This document shows, piece by piece, positions 43,001 through 51,987 of a stretch of 64,000 bases of DNA (its first letter is position 1; the number at the start of each line of letters is the position of its first letter). Source of the DNA: Effrenium voratum (taxonomy: Eukaryota > Sar > Dinophyceae > Suessiales > Symbiodiniaceae); contig CAUJNA010001491.1 of NCBI GenBank assembly GCA_963377175.1, positions 550,001 to 614,000 on the forward strand, in the 5' to 3' direction. A program made the translations under genes and the position numbers. The notes beneath the pieces were generated by a model. That model was not told where the DNA came from, searched no databases, and saw nothing but the letters and a program-made list of their open reading frames with translations.

Positions 43001-44550
43001 AGCAGTGCGGAGTCGGGGCAGGCCTCACACCGGTCGACCGGTGGTCCTCATCTGAGGATGCGCCATGGGCGGAGGTAATCTCTGCTCCTAGAACGATGTC
43101 GAGTGGCCCATGCGCCACAAGCCGTGTGTCGTCGGCCAAAGCGCCTGCCGCGGCCGATGCAAGAGCGTCTGAGCAGCAGTCTGCTCCTCGCCCCAACGCG
43201 GGAAATGGGCCACAGACAATGGCTCAGCGCGTCCGGTCCTCGACGCCGCCCGCAACGGGGAGGCAGAGGCTGGGCCAAGCAATGGCCGATTTCGGCCAGT
43301 CGGCCGCAAGTCGCGGTCTCTCGCCGGCTGTTTGCGGCAATCAGAGGGGAACAATACCTGCAAAGCCAGCGCAGGCGTGCGGGTATAGCCCGACCACGAC
43401 TGGTGGTCCGTCTAAAACAGGCGGCCACAGAATAGATTTGAAGCCTGCTACCGGGAAGCAGTTGTTGAAGGCTAAGCCTGATCCTCCCGAGCTTCCCAAG
43501 GACGCGTACTCCGATGACTTTCCATCCCTGTCCAAGCGCGAAGCCGCTAACAGATGGAGAGGTGGGGCCGCAAGGGGTCCCAGCTGCGCGCCACCTAAGG
43601 TGGGAGGGTCGTTGCCGTGCCTGTCTTCGGCCGCTGGCCCTCCGCCAAAGGGTGCCGCTCCTTGTGCTAAAGGACCCGAGGTCAAAGCACCTGAGGTCAC
43701 GGGCCCACCCGTGCCTAAAGCGGCAGGTGCTGACGCACCGACCGATGGGGGTTCGGGGGGATGCGCTCCCGCGAATAGCGAGATCACGCACCCTCGGCCC
43801 GAGGTTCCACCGCGGAAGGCAGTGAAGAGCCCCCCGGCTAGTCTGTCTGAGCCGGCGAAGCCTAACCAGGCGGAGCCGCCACCTAAGCGTGGGGACAGCG
43901 TTCCAGATGTCGCTGGTGGGGATAATCCTCAACCAGGAGACAGCACTCCGTCCCTGTCGACCGATGCGTCGATGGGGATGGCTTCCCATCCCGAAGCATC
44001 CATACCCGTTGGTCAGGATGTACAGCCCGAACCTGCGGATGCAGGCGGGGCCAAAAGGGCTTCACCCAGCCAAGGCGCTGCGGGTGGAGGCAATGATGGG
44101 GACGGCGATGGGGCGGAGGGAGATTCCCCTACCTCCCCTGCCGATGAGCTCCCGGGCCGCGACGATCCTATGGATGGGAGCGGGACTGGTGGGGATGGTG
44201 GACCCGATCCACCCGATGGCGACGATGATCCGTCTGAACCCGGAGACCATGAAACTGGTCCGGATTCGGAATATTATGCGCCCGCTGAAAGCGCGGATGC
44301 CTGCATCGCAGTGCACTACCTGTTCCGGAGAGCAGGTTACCCGCCAGCGTTGGCGGCGTGGAGGAACGGGGCCTGGCCAAGGCGCCTTCTTTACCCTATT
44401 CAGGCTAATTCCATTGAGGATGCCCTCGCTCTACCTCTGTGGCAAGGCCTGTCAGAGGATGAGTTTTTCCAGCTGCTGGACAATGCTTCAGCAACTGATC
44501 GTAGTACGACTGGGATTTCCTGTCAAAGGCCATTATGTCTGACACGATGA
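40072..44550 (+). CDS. ORF3 of the giant element, 1492 aa, function unknown
   Basis: Intact frame from an ATG in GCGCCATGGCAGCG, following 384 bp after pol. Residues 1-30 are Ala/Arg-rich and low complexity. About 40-1000 looks globular with mixed hydrophobicity, several Trp and Cys, and stretches such as VVVLVGPSHWVTG, DIFIIFTKCLWLTEW and APTIILSGPGIVWHG. I could not match these to a family. About 1000-1420 is Pro/Gly/Ala/Asp-rich and probably disordered, with acidic repeats (GDGDGAEGD, DDDPSEPGD). About 1420-1492 is a short globular tail. It has no retroviral protease, RT or envelope hallmark, no signal peptide and no convincing membrane span. It overlaps ORF4 by 16 bases. By position it could be an envelope-like, coat or host-interaction gene, but nothing proves that. 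Confidence 0.75.
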   Translation: MAAAASAAGGMAGAAPRSRGSSLAARQQADYMNPNCACTLGPLPAEAKHAANALSDERPTRLSENLRICYPHLTAKSDQYGYRTTAETQLVQVKDGVKDPQVVGAFSGIFNLLEGFDTGMIGDKSFVPAIKKYRRLRVAGILQAMLLGEVELSDQSVYTAAIIICEAMPREPELHCEPTRNSLIEMTLSTAVSPSLVPRGGNWLYEMAKVDSRWQTFFQAANKNVIRAMQAAVVKGRRDMPSNVQPAGAEEAFKAWAYQRPTALCTPPKAVVGYMKAIHCISADALTKMQTVNAHAFEVGSMCKEIEALWCSYDDFVDFITEEIGIPPTIFHLIDWKRAKPLTMPSKEIGDWHAGDPVLERDGYLVFPMRHCTELNAASMHERWVHGTQFSSLWNILGHGNAVASLGDADTLTGVWTSTKPVCLESYYSCLSHIGLGVTVRLALLLRPLGKNAHEAYKHTEKGPAHQRVIRQFRVRVEAIALKEETIGEGTSAVAGNLLSHNPATHLWNPVLEVNPHSAEVGWIRHGANRVALTIGAEIPAGSVAREASVPPAKPGGEVDFKFFPQEIREVGEVRCCPLFETWEHYVPASEGKFFPLAGGLPFSGAAKLMYHVPGHAVAALANAATQCSEFMSAISGNIYPDRQDRQPYELVREMWESWAFSVRAYIISMIWPVTAMEYAGCEEPDNLGFVLTMLGYVNPSAAAGLCAELLSGCKPNKVSYIGVEGSRVVVLVGPSHWVTGSAGQSITEAKLQEQWTTIRTKLPAKTGEYALEVVEVEEETSVAELLRTVVSQKLADPVHAGAPAGAKDDIFIIFTKCLWLTEWRKSENTYGPSPDAGRIIDENIDAMKAFANKGGRSQAPTIILSGPGIVWHGTAMQEVATTFFMKCRDAGFPAYPSNAMWFGCSKKSLNGGVVGLERGGHQFMGLVSAFTDLVCLLRREYSMSDEVREALALALDFLVEQELLMKPSESYLSAAKQCGVGAGLTPVDRWSSSEDAPWAEVISAPRTMSSGPCATSRVSSAKAPAAADARASEQQSAPRPNAGNGPQTMAQRVRSSTPPATGRQRLGQAMADFGQSAASRGLSPAVCGNQRGTIPAKPAQACGYSPTTTGGPSKTGGHRIDLKPATGKQLLKAKPDPPELPKDAYSDDFPSLSKREAANRWRGGAARGPSCAPPKVGGSLPCLSSAAGPPPKGAAPCAKGPEVKAPEVTGPPVPKAAGADAPTDGGSGGCAPANSEITHPRPEVPPRKAVKSPPASLSEPAKPNQAEPPPKRGDSVPDVAGGDNPQPGDSTPSLSTDASMGMASHPEASIPVGQDVQPEPADAGGAKRASPSQGAAGGGNDGDGDGAEGDSPTSPADELPGRDDPMDGSGTGGDGGPDPPDGDDDPSEPGDHETGPDSEYYAPAESADACIAVHYLFRRAGYPPALAAWRNGAWPRRLLYPIQANSIEDALALPLWQGLSEDEFFQLLDNASATDRSTTGISCQRPLCLTR

Positions 44551-47500
44551 ATGCCGATGAAATTCATCACGCGGGAGCCAATGCGCTTGCTGATTGGGCT
44601 GAGGAGAACCTTGGGCCATTGTCGATTGGCCCTCGGTCGGACCTGGTCGCACGGTTTAATCAGATGCAGACCGAGGGGAGGCATCCAAACAGGGAATCGG
44701 CAAATGAGTCTAGTGTCGGCTCAGGGAAACAATATGTTCCCCGTCCTCCGCTGGAGGATCAGCCGAACTCGAACCAGATCTCCGCCGACGTATTCCGCGG
44801 TCGGGAGATCCGTTTGGGGCTCACTATGCCTGACTCCCAAAGCGGAGATGATGAGCTCAGCGCGCAGGACGCAACGTGGAACGTTGAATACTGCGACTTT
44901 TACAAGGCCGCCGCGAATCTGTGGCGTGCAAGATCATGCTTGCGCGAAGCCGCAGGATGCATGATTGAAACTGGGTATATTCACCCTCAGATGGCTGCGG
45001 CCATTGCGGCGACCGAAAAGGTCGAAAGATTTTGTAATGTTCTTCGGGCTGCCAACCGCTATGCCGGTTTGGGCACGTATCGATTCAATGAAATCGTGGG
45101 CAGGAATCTGCTCAATGGATACGACGGCTGGAGAACACCTCCGAGGGAGGATGACCATCCCGAGTTCCTTGCTCGGGAAGTTGAGGACGTTTTCCGTTCC
45201 TATTGCGCGGGCCTTTTGAGGTCTGAAAGTTTCGACCTCAAGTCCTGCGTAATTGAACCGGAGTCGGAGCCCAAGGCGGAGCCGGCTCCCAAAATGAAGC
45301 CACCTCCTCCATCTCTGTCGGCCAGTAAGGGCCTTCCTAGGCGATCGGCGCCTGCTGTCCATACTGGGTCGGCACACACCGCCAAGCGTCCGCGAGAGGC
45401 TGGCGGTGGCTCCACTGGGAACGTGCAGATCCCAGGGCATTATTACGGCAAAGCCCGTACCAAGGAATCCCCTGTTCAACCCTCTGAACCGCCAATGGGC
45501 GGAACAAGGGGGAGCGCACAGCCGTCCGAAATGGATGTGGACAAGGAGGGGAATAAGGGTGACGAGAAGAAGGACAAAGCGGCCAATGAGGATGCTGTAG
45601 CGTCGAAGAGCGCAAAGCCGCATCCGGCGAAAGCGTCGCGTCCCGAGGCCCTAAGCGGCTCGTTGGATGTGACACTAATCAGCGACGTACGGGAGCGTGA
45701 TCGGGATATTTCCGATGACGAGTATTCCCCTACGAATGTGTGCATGTTTCCAGAATCATGGGAGGGCGCCATGCCGACCTCCGTGATTGACAAGGCCGGA
45801 GGCTTTGAGCAGTTTAGGAACGAGCTCATGAGGATCCAGAGAGTCCTGGATTCTCCGGCGTTGGTCGACCTTGGTAAGGTCGATCTGGACGCTCTGGGCG
45901 AGCCGCCCAAGGAGTACGTCTCGGATGAAGATCACGAGAGTTATGTAGACGATGATGGAATGGGTCCATATGTGGACAAATTCTCATCAATGGGTGACCG
46001 CGACCTAGTGCCCTCAAAGCAGGAGCCGCCTTACTATGAGGCAAAGGCGTGGCGCACCACTGAAGAAGAAATTGAAAGGATGAAGAACCTTTTTCCATTC
46101 TTTCGTGCCGAAAATTATCGGCTTATGTCTGCGAGTACTGGTCCCATAGGTACCAAGTCGCACGTACAGGGCGTCCTCCCAACAGGTGCGTCGTTGGAAG
46201 AGGCACTGATGGCTAAGCCCGGTGTGTGCCCGATTACGAGCACCTACAACCTCACATACGAGGGTGAAGAGGTTGTGATTGATGCACAGGGCGGGATAGC
46301 AGGCAGAATCGCCTGTCCTGCCGGAAATGACATCTTCCATTTTTTCCCCGAAATTAGGGATGTGTCGGCGTTTGTTGGACGAAGCTCCAGGGAATCGCAA
46401 ATGCTGCTAGAAGTTTTGTCGGGCAACACTGACCCTACGCGGTTAAACGTGAAGCCCGGTGAGCAGCCTCCCTTCTTGTTTGGGACGGTTCCAGACATTC
46501 TGGGAGGTTGGATGTCAATGACTCTGATCTCAACGCTACTTGAGGCCCTATACGGGATCCACAAGTGCACGAGTGTCGAGGTAGCGACCTGGGCGGGTGC
46601 TCTCGCAAAGGAAAGCCCATCGTACCCTCCAGTCGAGCTCCTAATACGGACAGTCTGGAGGACAGATGGCACGAGTGTGCGCCCGAATGAGGTGCTTTTT
46701 GCGCGGTCCACCCTAATCGGGAGGGACGTGCCGTTCAAAGTTTTCAAGCGTTGGGCACTGCGTGACCGAACGCCTATGGGGCCTTTGCTTAGGCCGATGG
46801 GAGCAGCAGAAGTCCCTTATACGGGATACGTGCTGCTGACGATGGCCGAGTATCGGTCCGCCCTCAAAACGAGGTGCATCCGGAGGCCTGGCAAATTCGC
46901 CATCACAGTTTTCCCCATGCGACCTGAGCAGGTCTGCAGGGGGGAGATCATGATTGGGATGGAGGGCGCAAAGGTGCCTTTCCTCAAGTTGCCCAGCCCC
47001 AATAATGAGGGCGAATTTTATGTTGACGACCGCGTCAAGTACATGGACAAGCGCCATGTCGTTGTGGCCGTTGACCTAAAGTGGATGGCCATCGAGGAAG
47101 CCGCCGGCATCTACAAAACCCGACGCGGTTTGATCGCCGTGCGGGAAGAGATACATGCGCCATTCTGGCGCGCATGCTATCTGCATCAGGAAGGGGATGT
47201 AATATACATCCGCCCCTGGGCGGTCCGTGAGTTGAATGTTCAGGGACCGCGGAGAGGGGTGTCATTTTCATGGGACAATGCTCCCATGCATGACTACTGG
47301 TGCCCTCGGTGCGCGCATTTGAACATGTATGGCACCATTCTATGCAATGGTTGCCATCTGCCGATTTTCTATCGTGAATGGGTGCCAGGCACCGTCCGCG
47401 CTCTGGTTAAGCATGGACAGCCAATCTGGCTGAGCGAACTCAAAGCAGTCCGCCCCAGCAGCTGGCATGAAGGGGAGACCGACGCGTGGGCCCCTCTCAT

Positions 47501-48767
47501 GGCATCGGTAAACCCGATTCGCGAGGTGGTCAGCTGCATGATCACCGGTTTGCGCTGCGCGCCGCATCTTGTGCACATTCCCAATGCGGATATTGTGCAA
47601 GTTGCGTTTCAGGAGGTTGCAAAGGTCACCTCAAAGGACACTCACGCTTGTGTGCGGGCGAGTGATGAGGCTCTCGAGCGGTGGGTAGCGAAGCAGCTGC
47701 TCATCGAGGAGAGCAACACTGGCGTCTCGATTCCCGACAATATGTCTGTCATGGCATATTTAATCGAGCACCCGCAACAGGCGGCGCAATGGGGTCGTCA
47801 TATGACGAGAAAGGGCAGTCTAAATTCAGCATTTGCCCTTTACCTCTCTGTGCATATCTTTGATGCCTACCGCATCGGGATTGAGGACGGGTATTTGGTT
47901 CCGCTGTATGGCCTAGGCGCCTCACGCGCGGACATCATAATGTCGTTGGTACAGGCTGAGCGACGCCTCACGGACTTCAATACTGAAGATCCGAGTTTCG
48001 ACGCTTCCACTGTTCTTGATTGGAATATCGACTCTTTGCGGGCCAGTGGTGGATCCATCACGGCCCCAATTGAGTATGCTGAGGCATACATTTATGTCGA
48101 AGACAATAAGGTTGACATGGTCCCCGCTTCGCGGCGCGACGGCCAATGCGCCATTGTCTTTGCTGACCCGCCGGTTGGGAAGCACCACAGGCGGGCAGCC
48201 ACTCCTAGGGGAGACCAACGGTCTGCTACCCCGCGACCTGAATCCAGGTCAAAGGGTGATCAGCAAAAGGGCAAAGCCCCTGCACAGTCCTGGCCCAAGG
48301 GCGGAGGTCACAAGGGTGACCAGTTCCCAGGAAAGGGTCACAAAGCTGATCAGTACAAAGGCAAGGGTGGCCAATACGGCTACCAACAAGGGCAGTTCGG
48401 TCGTGGCGGATCCGCCAGATCGAGAACTCCCACTGGCGGGTATCAGCCTGATGCTCGCGGGTCGGGATACAAGGGTGCTCAGGCAGCCCCTTTCCCGTTC
48501 CCAAGTCCGATGTACCCCGCTTTCCCAATGGGAGGGTACATGCAACAGCCAATGGCTGGCATGATGCCGCAAATGTGGCCTGGCGCAATGCCGCAGGGTT
48601 GGCAGCCGCACATGCAGGGTGATCCACGCGAGTTCGAGAATCCGAACTCGCCGCATACCCCTACCTGGGGTGCGGATGATGAATTGGCCGAGACCGTGCC
48701 TCCCCCTCCTGGGGACTGGAACGTCAACAAGGGGAGGGGACGGCACGGCGGCGGACGACATCGGTAA
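44535..48767 (+). CDS. ORF4 of the giant element, 1410 aa, RanBP2-type zinc finger and low-complexity tail
   Basis: Starts at ATG 44535 inside the end of ORF3. A second ATG at 44547 forms ATGA with the ORF3 stop. Residues 1-250 are globular. About 250-400 is Lys/Pro/Ala-rich and acidic. About 400-1000 is globular. Near 917-935 is WCPRCAHLNMYGTILCNGC, a RanBP2-type zinc finger (W-C-x2-C-x3-N-x6-C-x2-C), a fold that binds RNA or ubiquitin. Just before it, HVVVAVDLKWMAIEEAAGIY faintly recalls the C-terminal half of Tpt1/KptA RNA 2'-phosphotransferases; this is weak. The last 200 residues are Gly/Gln/Lys-rich (KGKGGQYGYQQGQFGRGG) then Met/Pro-rich, like RNA-granule proteins. An RNA-binding role is inferred. 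Confidence 0.75.
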   Translation: MSDTMNADEIHHAGANALADWAEENLGPLSIGPRSDLVARFNQMQTEGRHPNRESANESSVGSGKQYVPRPPLEDQPNSNQISADVFRGREIRLGLTMPDSQSGDDELSAQDATWNVEYCDFYKAAANLWRARSCLREAAGCMIETGYIHPQMAAAIAATEKVERFCNVLRAANRYAGLGTYRFNEIVGRNLLNGYDGWRTPPREDDHPEFLAREVEDVFRSYCAGLLRSESFDLKSCVIEPESEPKAEPAPKMKPPPPSLSASKGLPRRSAPAVHTGSAHTAKRPREAGGGSTGNVQIPGHYYGKARTKESPVQPSEPPMGGTRGSAQPSEMDVDKEGNKGDEKKDKAANEDAVASKSAKPHPAKASRPEALSGSLDVTLISDVRERDRDISDDEYSPTNVCMFPESWEGAMPTSVIDKAGGFEQFRNELMRIQRVLDSPALVDLGKVDLDALGEPPKEYVSDEDHESYVDDDGMGPYVDKFSSMGDRDLVPSKQEPPYYEAKAWRTTEEEIERMKNLFPFFRAENYRLMSASTGPIGTKSHVQGVLPTGASLEEALMAKPGVCPITSTYNLTYEGEEVVIDAQGGIAGRIACPAGNDIFHFFPEIRDVSAFVGRSSRESQMLLEVLSGNTDPTRLNVKPGEQPPFLFGTVPDILGGWMSMTLISTLLEALYGIHKCTSVEVATWAGALAKESPSYPPVELLIRTVWRTDGTSVRPNEVLFARSTLIGRDVPFKVFKRWALRDRTPMGPLLRPMGAAEVPYTGYVLLTMAEYRSALKTRCIRRPGKFAITVFPMRPEQVCRGEIMIGMEGAKVPFLKLPSPNNEGEFYVDDRVKYMDKRHVVVAVDLKWMAIEEAAGIYKTRRGLIAVREEIHAPFWRACYLHQEGDVIYIRPWAVRELNVQGPRRGVSFSWDNAPMHDYWCPRCAHLNMYGTILCNGCHLPIFYREWVPGTVRALVKHGQPIWLSELKAVRPSSWHEGETDAWAPLMASVNPIREVVSCMITGLRCAPHLVHIPNADIVQVAFQEVAKVTSKDTHACVRASDEALERWVAKQLLIEESNTGVSIPDNMSVMAYLIEHPQQAAQWGRHMTRKGSLNSAFALYLSVHIFDAYRIGIEDGYLVPLYGLGASRADIIMSLVQAERRLTDFNTEDPSFDASTVLDWNIDSLRASGGSITAPIEYAEAYIYVEDNKVDMVPASRRDGQCAIVFADPPVGKHHRRAATPRGDQRSATPRPESRSKGDQQKGKAPAQSWPKGGGHKGDQFPGKGHKADQYKGKGGQYGYQQGQFGRGGSARSRTPTGGYQPDARGSGYKGAQAAPFPFPSPMYPAFPMGGYMQQPMAGMMPQMWPGAMPQGWQPHMQGDPREFENPNSPHTPTWGADDELAETVPPPPGDWNVNKGRGRHGGGRHR

Positions 48768-49572
48768 TACCTGGTGTCCGTCTGCATCTTTTGCGTAGCG
48801 GCGCCAACGCGCGCGTGCTTTCATTCCGGAATTCACATAATGGACAATGCTCCCTGTAGTATTTCTATGTTTGGGCTATTCGCCATTCCAGAATTCAACT
48901 GCATGCGCAGGTGTGCGCTATTCGCGCTGGCAGCAATTACCTGTCAGGTGTGCGTCGCCGCAGCAAGGCAGTTACCCTCGCCGGTGTCTACGGCCGCTGG
49001 TTGTCAGCATCGTCCAGCACCGCTGCTGCTGCTGGAGATGGAACTCATCAAGGTGCTGCGGTGAGGATCACGGATGCGCTGCACCGCTGCCGGTGAAGTC
49101 CTACTCGGACCTGAACCGCTGATTGCAGCTGGTGGTGTTCCTACTGAAGGTCTTTGTGTGATCGCGCGCCTAGACGGTGCTACTTTAAAGACCAAGGTCT
49201 TGTGGTCAAAGCACCATGTTTCAACCAGCAGGCCAATGCGCCTAAATCATGAATTCAGGAACTAAATCCACTTGAACCTTGCGGTTCGTTGTGGTTGCAT
49301 TGCAAATGTAATTTTATTTCATGCCTGCCATTCTGGAGTTGAATCTTTGTTTCTGTTTCTTTTTGCTTTCTCTTGTTTGATTTGGCTACCGGCGCGAATC
49401 CGCCCCATACCCGTAATTCGGGGTGGTGGCGGGATCCGGGCACCAATGAGTGCCCGGGTATGGGGTCGCGAACCCTGGTAGCCTAATCGGCTTTGTTTTT
49501 CTTGTTTGTTGCATTTCAACTTCAACATGGCCAATGCGCCTTTCCAAATTCACTCCATCTCTTTGTACAGTC
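48768..49572 (+). other. 3' untranslated region of the giant element
   Basis: About 800 bp between the ORF4 stop and the polypurine tract, with only short chance frames. GGCCAATGCGCC occurs at 49231 and 49529, plus once in the LTR (49627) and once at the end of ORF4 (48141). It may carry packaging or RNA-processing signals. None recognised. Confidence 0.5.
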
Positions 49573-49580
49573 GAGGGGGG
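49573..49580 (+). promoter_or_regulatory. Polypurine tract, giant element
   Basis: GAGGGGGG directly before the TG of the 3' LTR, the expected plus-strand primer site. Confidence 0.7.
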
Positions 49581-50037
49581 TGTTTTTGGGGGCATGTAGT
49601 TTTATCATAGCATGTTTCCATGCCACGGCCAATGCGCCGTTTGGCTCAAGCTTTTCACCTGGCATTCATTGCTCGCCATTTCGTCGGGAAAAGATCACGG
49701 CGCACCTTTACACCGGCCTCGTGTTTACGCGGCCGTTGTGCCTGGGGCGGTGTTCTTTGTCCTGGAGGTGGGTCGGGCTATTGTTTGAGGTGCGCTGCTA
49801 TTGCTTGCTTTGCTCGCTTGGTGCTGCTTGCTGCTGGTTTGCCTGCCTGCTCTGCGCTGTGCTGCGCTTCTGCTTGGTTTCTTCTTGTTACAACGAGGCA
49901 CCCCTTTTGGTTCGTGTTAGTGCCGGCCGAGGGCAACCGCTTTGCCCTTGGGACCGGGGGGATAAGGTGGTCTCTTCTTGTTGGTGGGTTAGGGCCTGTT
50001 TTATCCATCCCGAAACTCTGTTTCAAACCCTTTCGCA
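49581..50037 (+). repeat. 3' long terminal repeat of the giant element
   Basis: 457 bp, TG...CA, same length as the 5' LTR and with no difference I could see, which indicates recent insertion. It repeats the spliced-leader-like GCCGTTTGGCTCAAG at 49636-49650. Confidence 0.92.
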
Positions 50038-51987
50038 TTTTTGACTCCGGATTAATATACCCTGGTTAATCAATATGTCCCTTTCAGTGGGAATTCATCA
50101 CTTGTGCAGGGAAAACAACCCCCCCCTATCAATGTATCAATGGGAAGGTGTTACCAATCCGGGTTTGACCTGATTTTGCTCAGTTGCCCCCAATATAATT
50201 CGTCAACCGACGGAATTTGGTGACTGCAGTGCCGAGTCCCCCTCCCATCTTCCCTCCTCAGATCCGGTCAGTTCGCTTTGGACTGATAACTTCAACCATC
50301 TCTCGCGCTATCCCCAGTTGGTTCTAAAGGGAAGCAAATATCTTCATGTTCTTCAGGGGAGAAAGCTCATGTTGTTTGGTTTCCAAAAGTTTGGTGGAAG
50401 TATGTGTTTCCAACAATTTGTTTTCCTTAGCTAGTCGATTTCTTGGTGCTTTTCTTGGGCAAAATTAACAGATGAAATCATACAAGGATTTATTCAAAAA
50501 GATCAACAAAACTAAAAGTATCCCAATTTATGTAATTAGTTGCATAGAAAAAATGTTTGGCTTTTCTTAGTGGTTTTCTTAGTCGTTTTCTTAGGCGCCC
50601 TTTTTGGCTTAGACGGGCTCTAGCGTCTTCTCTCAGGTGGCGGTCTTCATCACCGGCTCTCCTGTGGAGCTGCTCAGCGAAGGACGGAAGTGGACAATTT
50701 CTTCATAGCCAAGGGGCCGAGTGTTTGGGCATGCTGAAACCGTCCATTGATAGAAATGAATATGTTTTGTGTTTTTTAAGTTTTCCCCTGTTGGTTTTAT
50801 AGGGGATCTATCGCTAGACATATGTTTCCCAAACCTTCCATTCTCTGAAATGGGTATGGGTCAAAATTAACCCACCACCAATTGGACCGCAGGGTTTAGT
50901 CTTTGTTTCCATTTACCAGGACAAGCCATTTTGGGTACCTATTTTTGACCCACGCTCAAATGATGTTTTTGCTTCTTCTTCTTATTTGTTTACTTTTCCC
51001 CTCTTGGTTTTAAAGGGAATCTATCACTAGTGGATTCTTGTTCCAGGCAAAAACACAAATGGAAGATTGGAGTTCAAAGCCCTGGGTGTGATGCACTGGG
51101 TATCCCCACAGGGCTTAGAAAGGTTTGAGTTTGACTGGGGAAGGGGCGAACTTCGACCCCTGGAGATGTCCATTTGTTCCATTTTTCCTTTGGGGAAGGC
51201 TACCACTAGATGGAATTGGGTCCCGGAGCCCCGGGTCCCTCACCCCCACCTTTTAAGGTAGGGAGAACTCGGGCGTCCTTTCAGTTCCTTCTGCGCCGTA
51301 TTCTCACCCAGCCAGTGGACACAATTTACACATTTTTTTTGGCGTCCCCTTCAGCTTAGTCGTGACCCAAAAAGTGCACACTTCTTTTGGGCTGGCCACT
51401 GGCCAAGTGAGTTCTGGTCTTGAAGTGTAGCCTTTGCATGCAGCCGTGTGGGCAGTGAGTGGCGCAGGCTGCACCACGACAGGAATCTGGAGAAGGCTGC
51501 GTGCCAAAATGTCACTTATTCGATCTCATTTACCAAATTCCATCAATTTGACGTCGAATATTGGCAGGCATGTTCTTCGATACCAGGTGATCACTCTGTG
51601 CCATGTCCTCACCCAAGACCATCAACTTGATGTTCTTCGATACTTCGATACTAGGTGATCACTCTTCCGGCCGTGCCGGCCTTTTTTTGGTCGACTCGCG
51701 GTCTTGGGAGAAACAAACATCGGAGGAGAAGTGCGGCGTGCCCTGACGCACTTTGCCGCCAGGCCCGGGGGGGGGGAAGGCAGTTGCGGCGAGGTTGCAG
51801 CGAGTTTGGACTTGAGCCAATGCCAACACCCGAACCGGGGCTCCGGGGCTCGCTCCAGCCACAGGTTCCCGCGCCATGTGGAGACCAAAGCTTTGCTGCT
51901 CCACATCACCGAGGAGGCTCGCGAAGCGAGCGGACTTTTGAAAAGCCGGAGAGGAGCTGTTGAATCGGATTCCTCGCGTGACTACCG
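50038..51987. other. Intergenic stretch with fragments of the CTTAAG repeat family
   Basis: No gene recognised. Core fragments CCC-GTTGGTTTTAAAGGGAA with ATCTATCACTA occur near 50312, 50785 and 50995, lacking intact ends. One TGGCTCAAAA-family element is at 50857. A frame at about 51704-51985 is GC-rich (reading VETKALLLHITEEAREASGL) and could be an exon remnant. Confidence 0.4.
50857..50952. mobile_element. Short terminal-inverted-repeat element, TGGCTCAAAA family, copy 2
   Basis: Bounded by TGGGTCAAAA and TTTTTGACCCA. The third base pair of the ends differs from copy 1 (TGGCTC/GAGCCA), but both ends changed together so the inverted match is kept. Confidence 0.45.

Larger units (their letters stand above)
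12843..50037 (+). mobile_element. Giant Copia-type LTR retrotransposon, present as two joined near-identical copies
   Basis: Two 457-bp LTRs enclose gag, pol, ORF3 and ORF4. Integrase precedes reverse transcriptase, the Ty1/Copia order. The interior is duplicated with an offset of about 14.46 kb: copy A runs 13300-28395 and copy B 28496-49580, separated by 100 N. Removing one period leaves about 22.7 kb as the length of a single element, far above the 5-10 kb usual for Copia elements. Flanks are TTTT at 12839-12842 and 50038-50041, a possible but low-complexity 4-bp target duplication. The gap, the missing 3' end of copy A and the missing 5' end of copy B suggest a scaffold join of two copies or haplotypes. 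A real rearranged tandem cannot be excluded. Confidence 0.85.

Noticed and set aside
43048..43989. Reverse-strand frame of 313 codons opposite the ORF3 low-complexity tail
   Set aside because: Arg-rich antisense shadow of a Pro/Gly-rich sense region. The sense frame is longer and continuous with the rest of ORF3.
44934..45623. Reverse-strand frame of 229 codons opposite ORF4
   Set aside because: Antisense shadow of a GC-rich gene, with no recognisable features.
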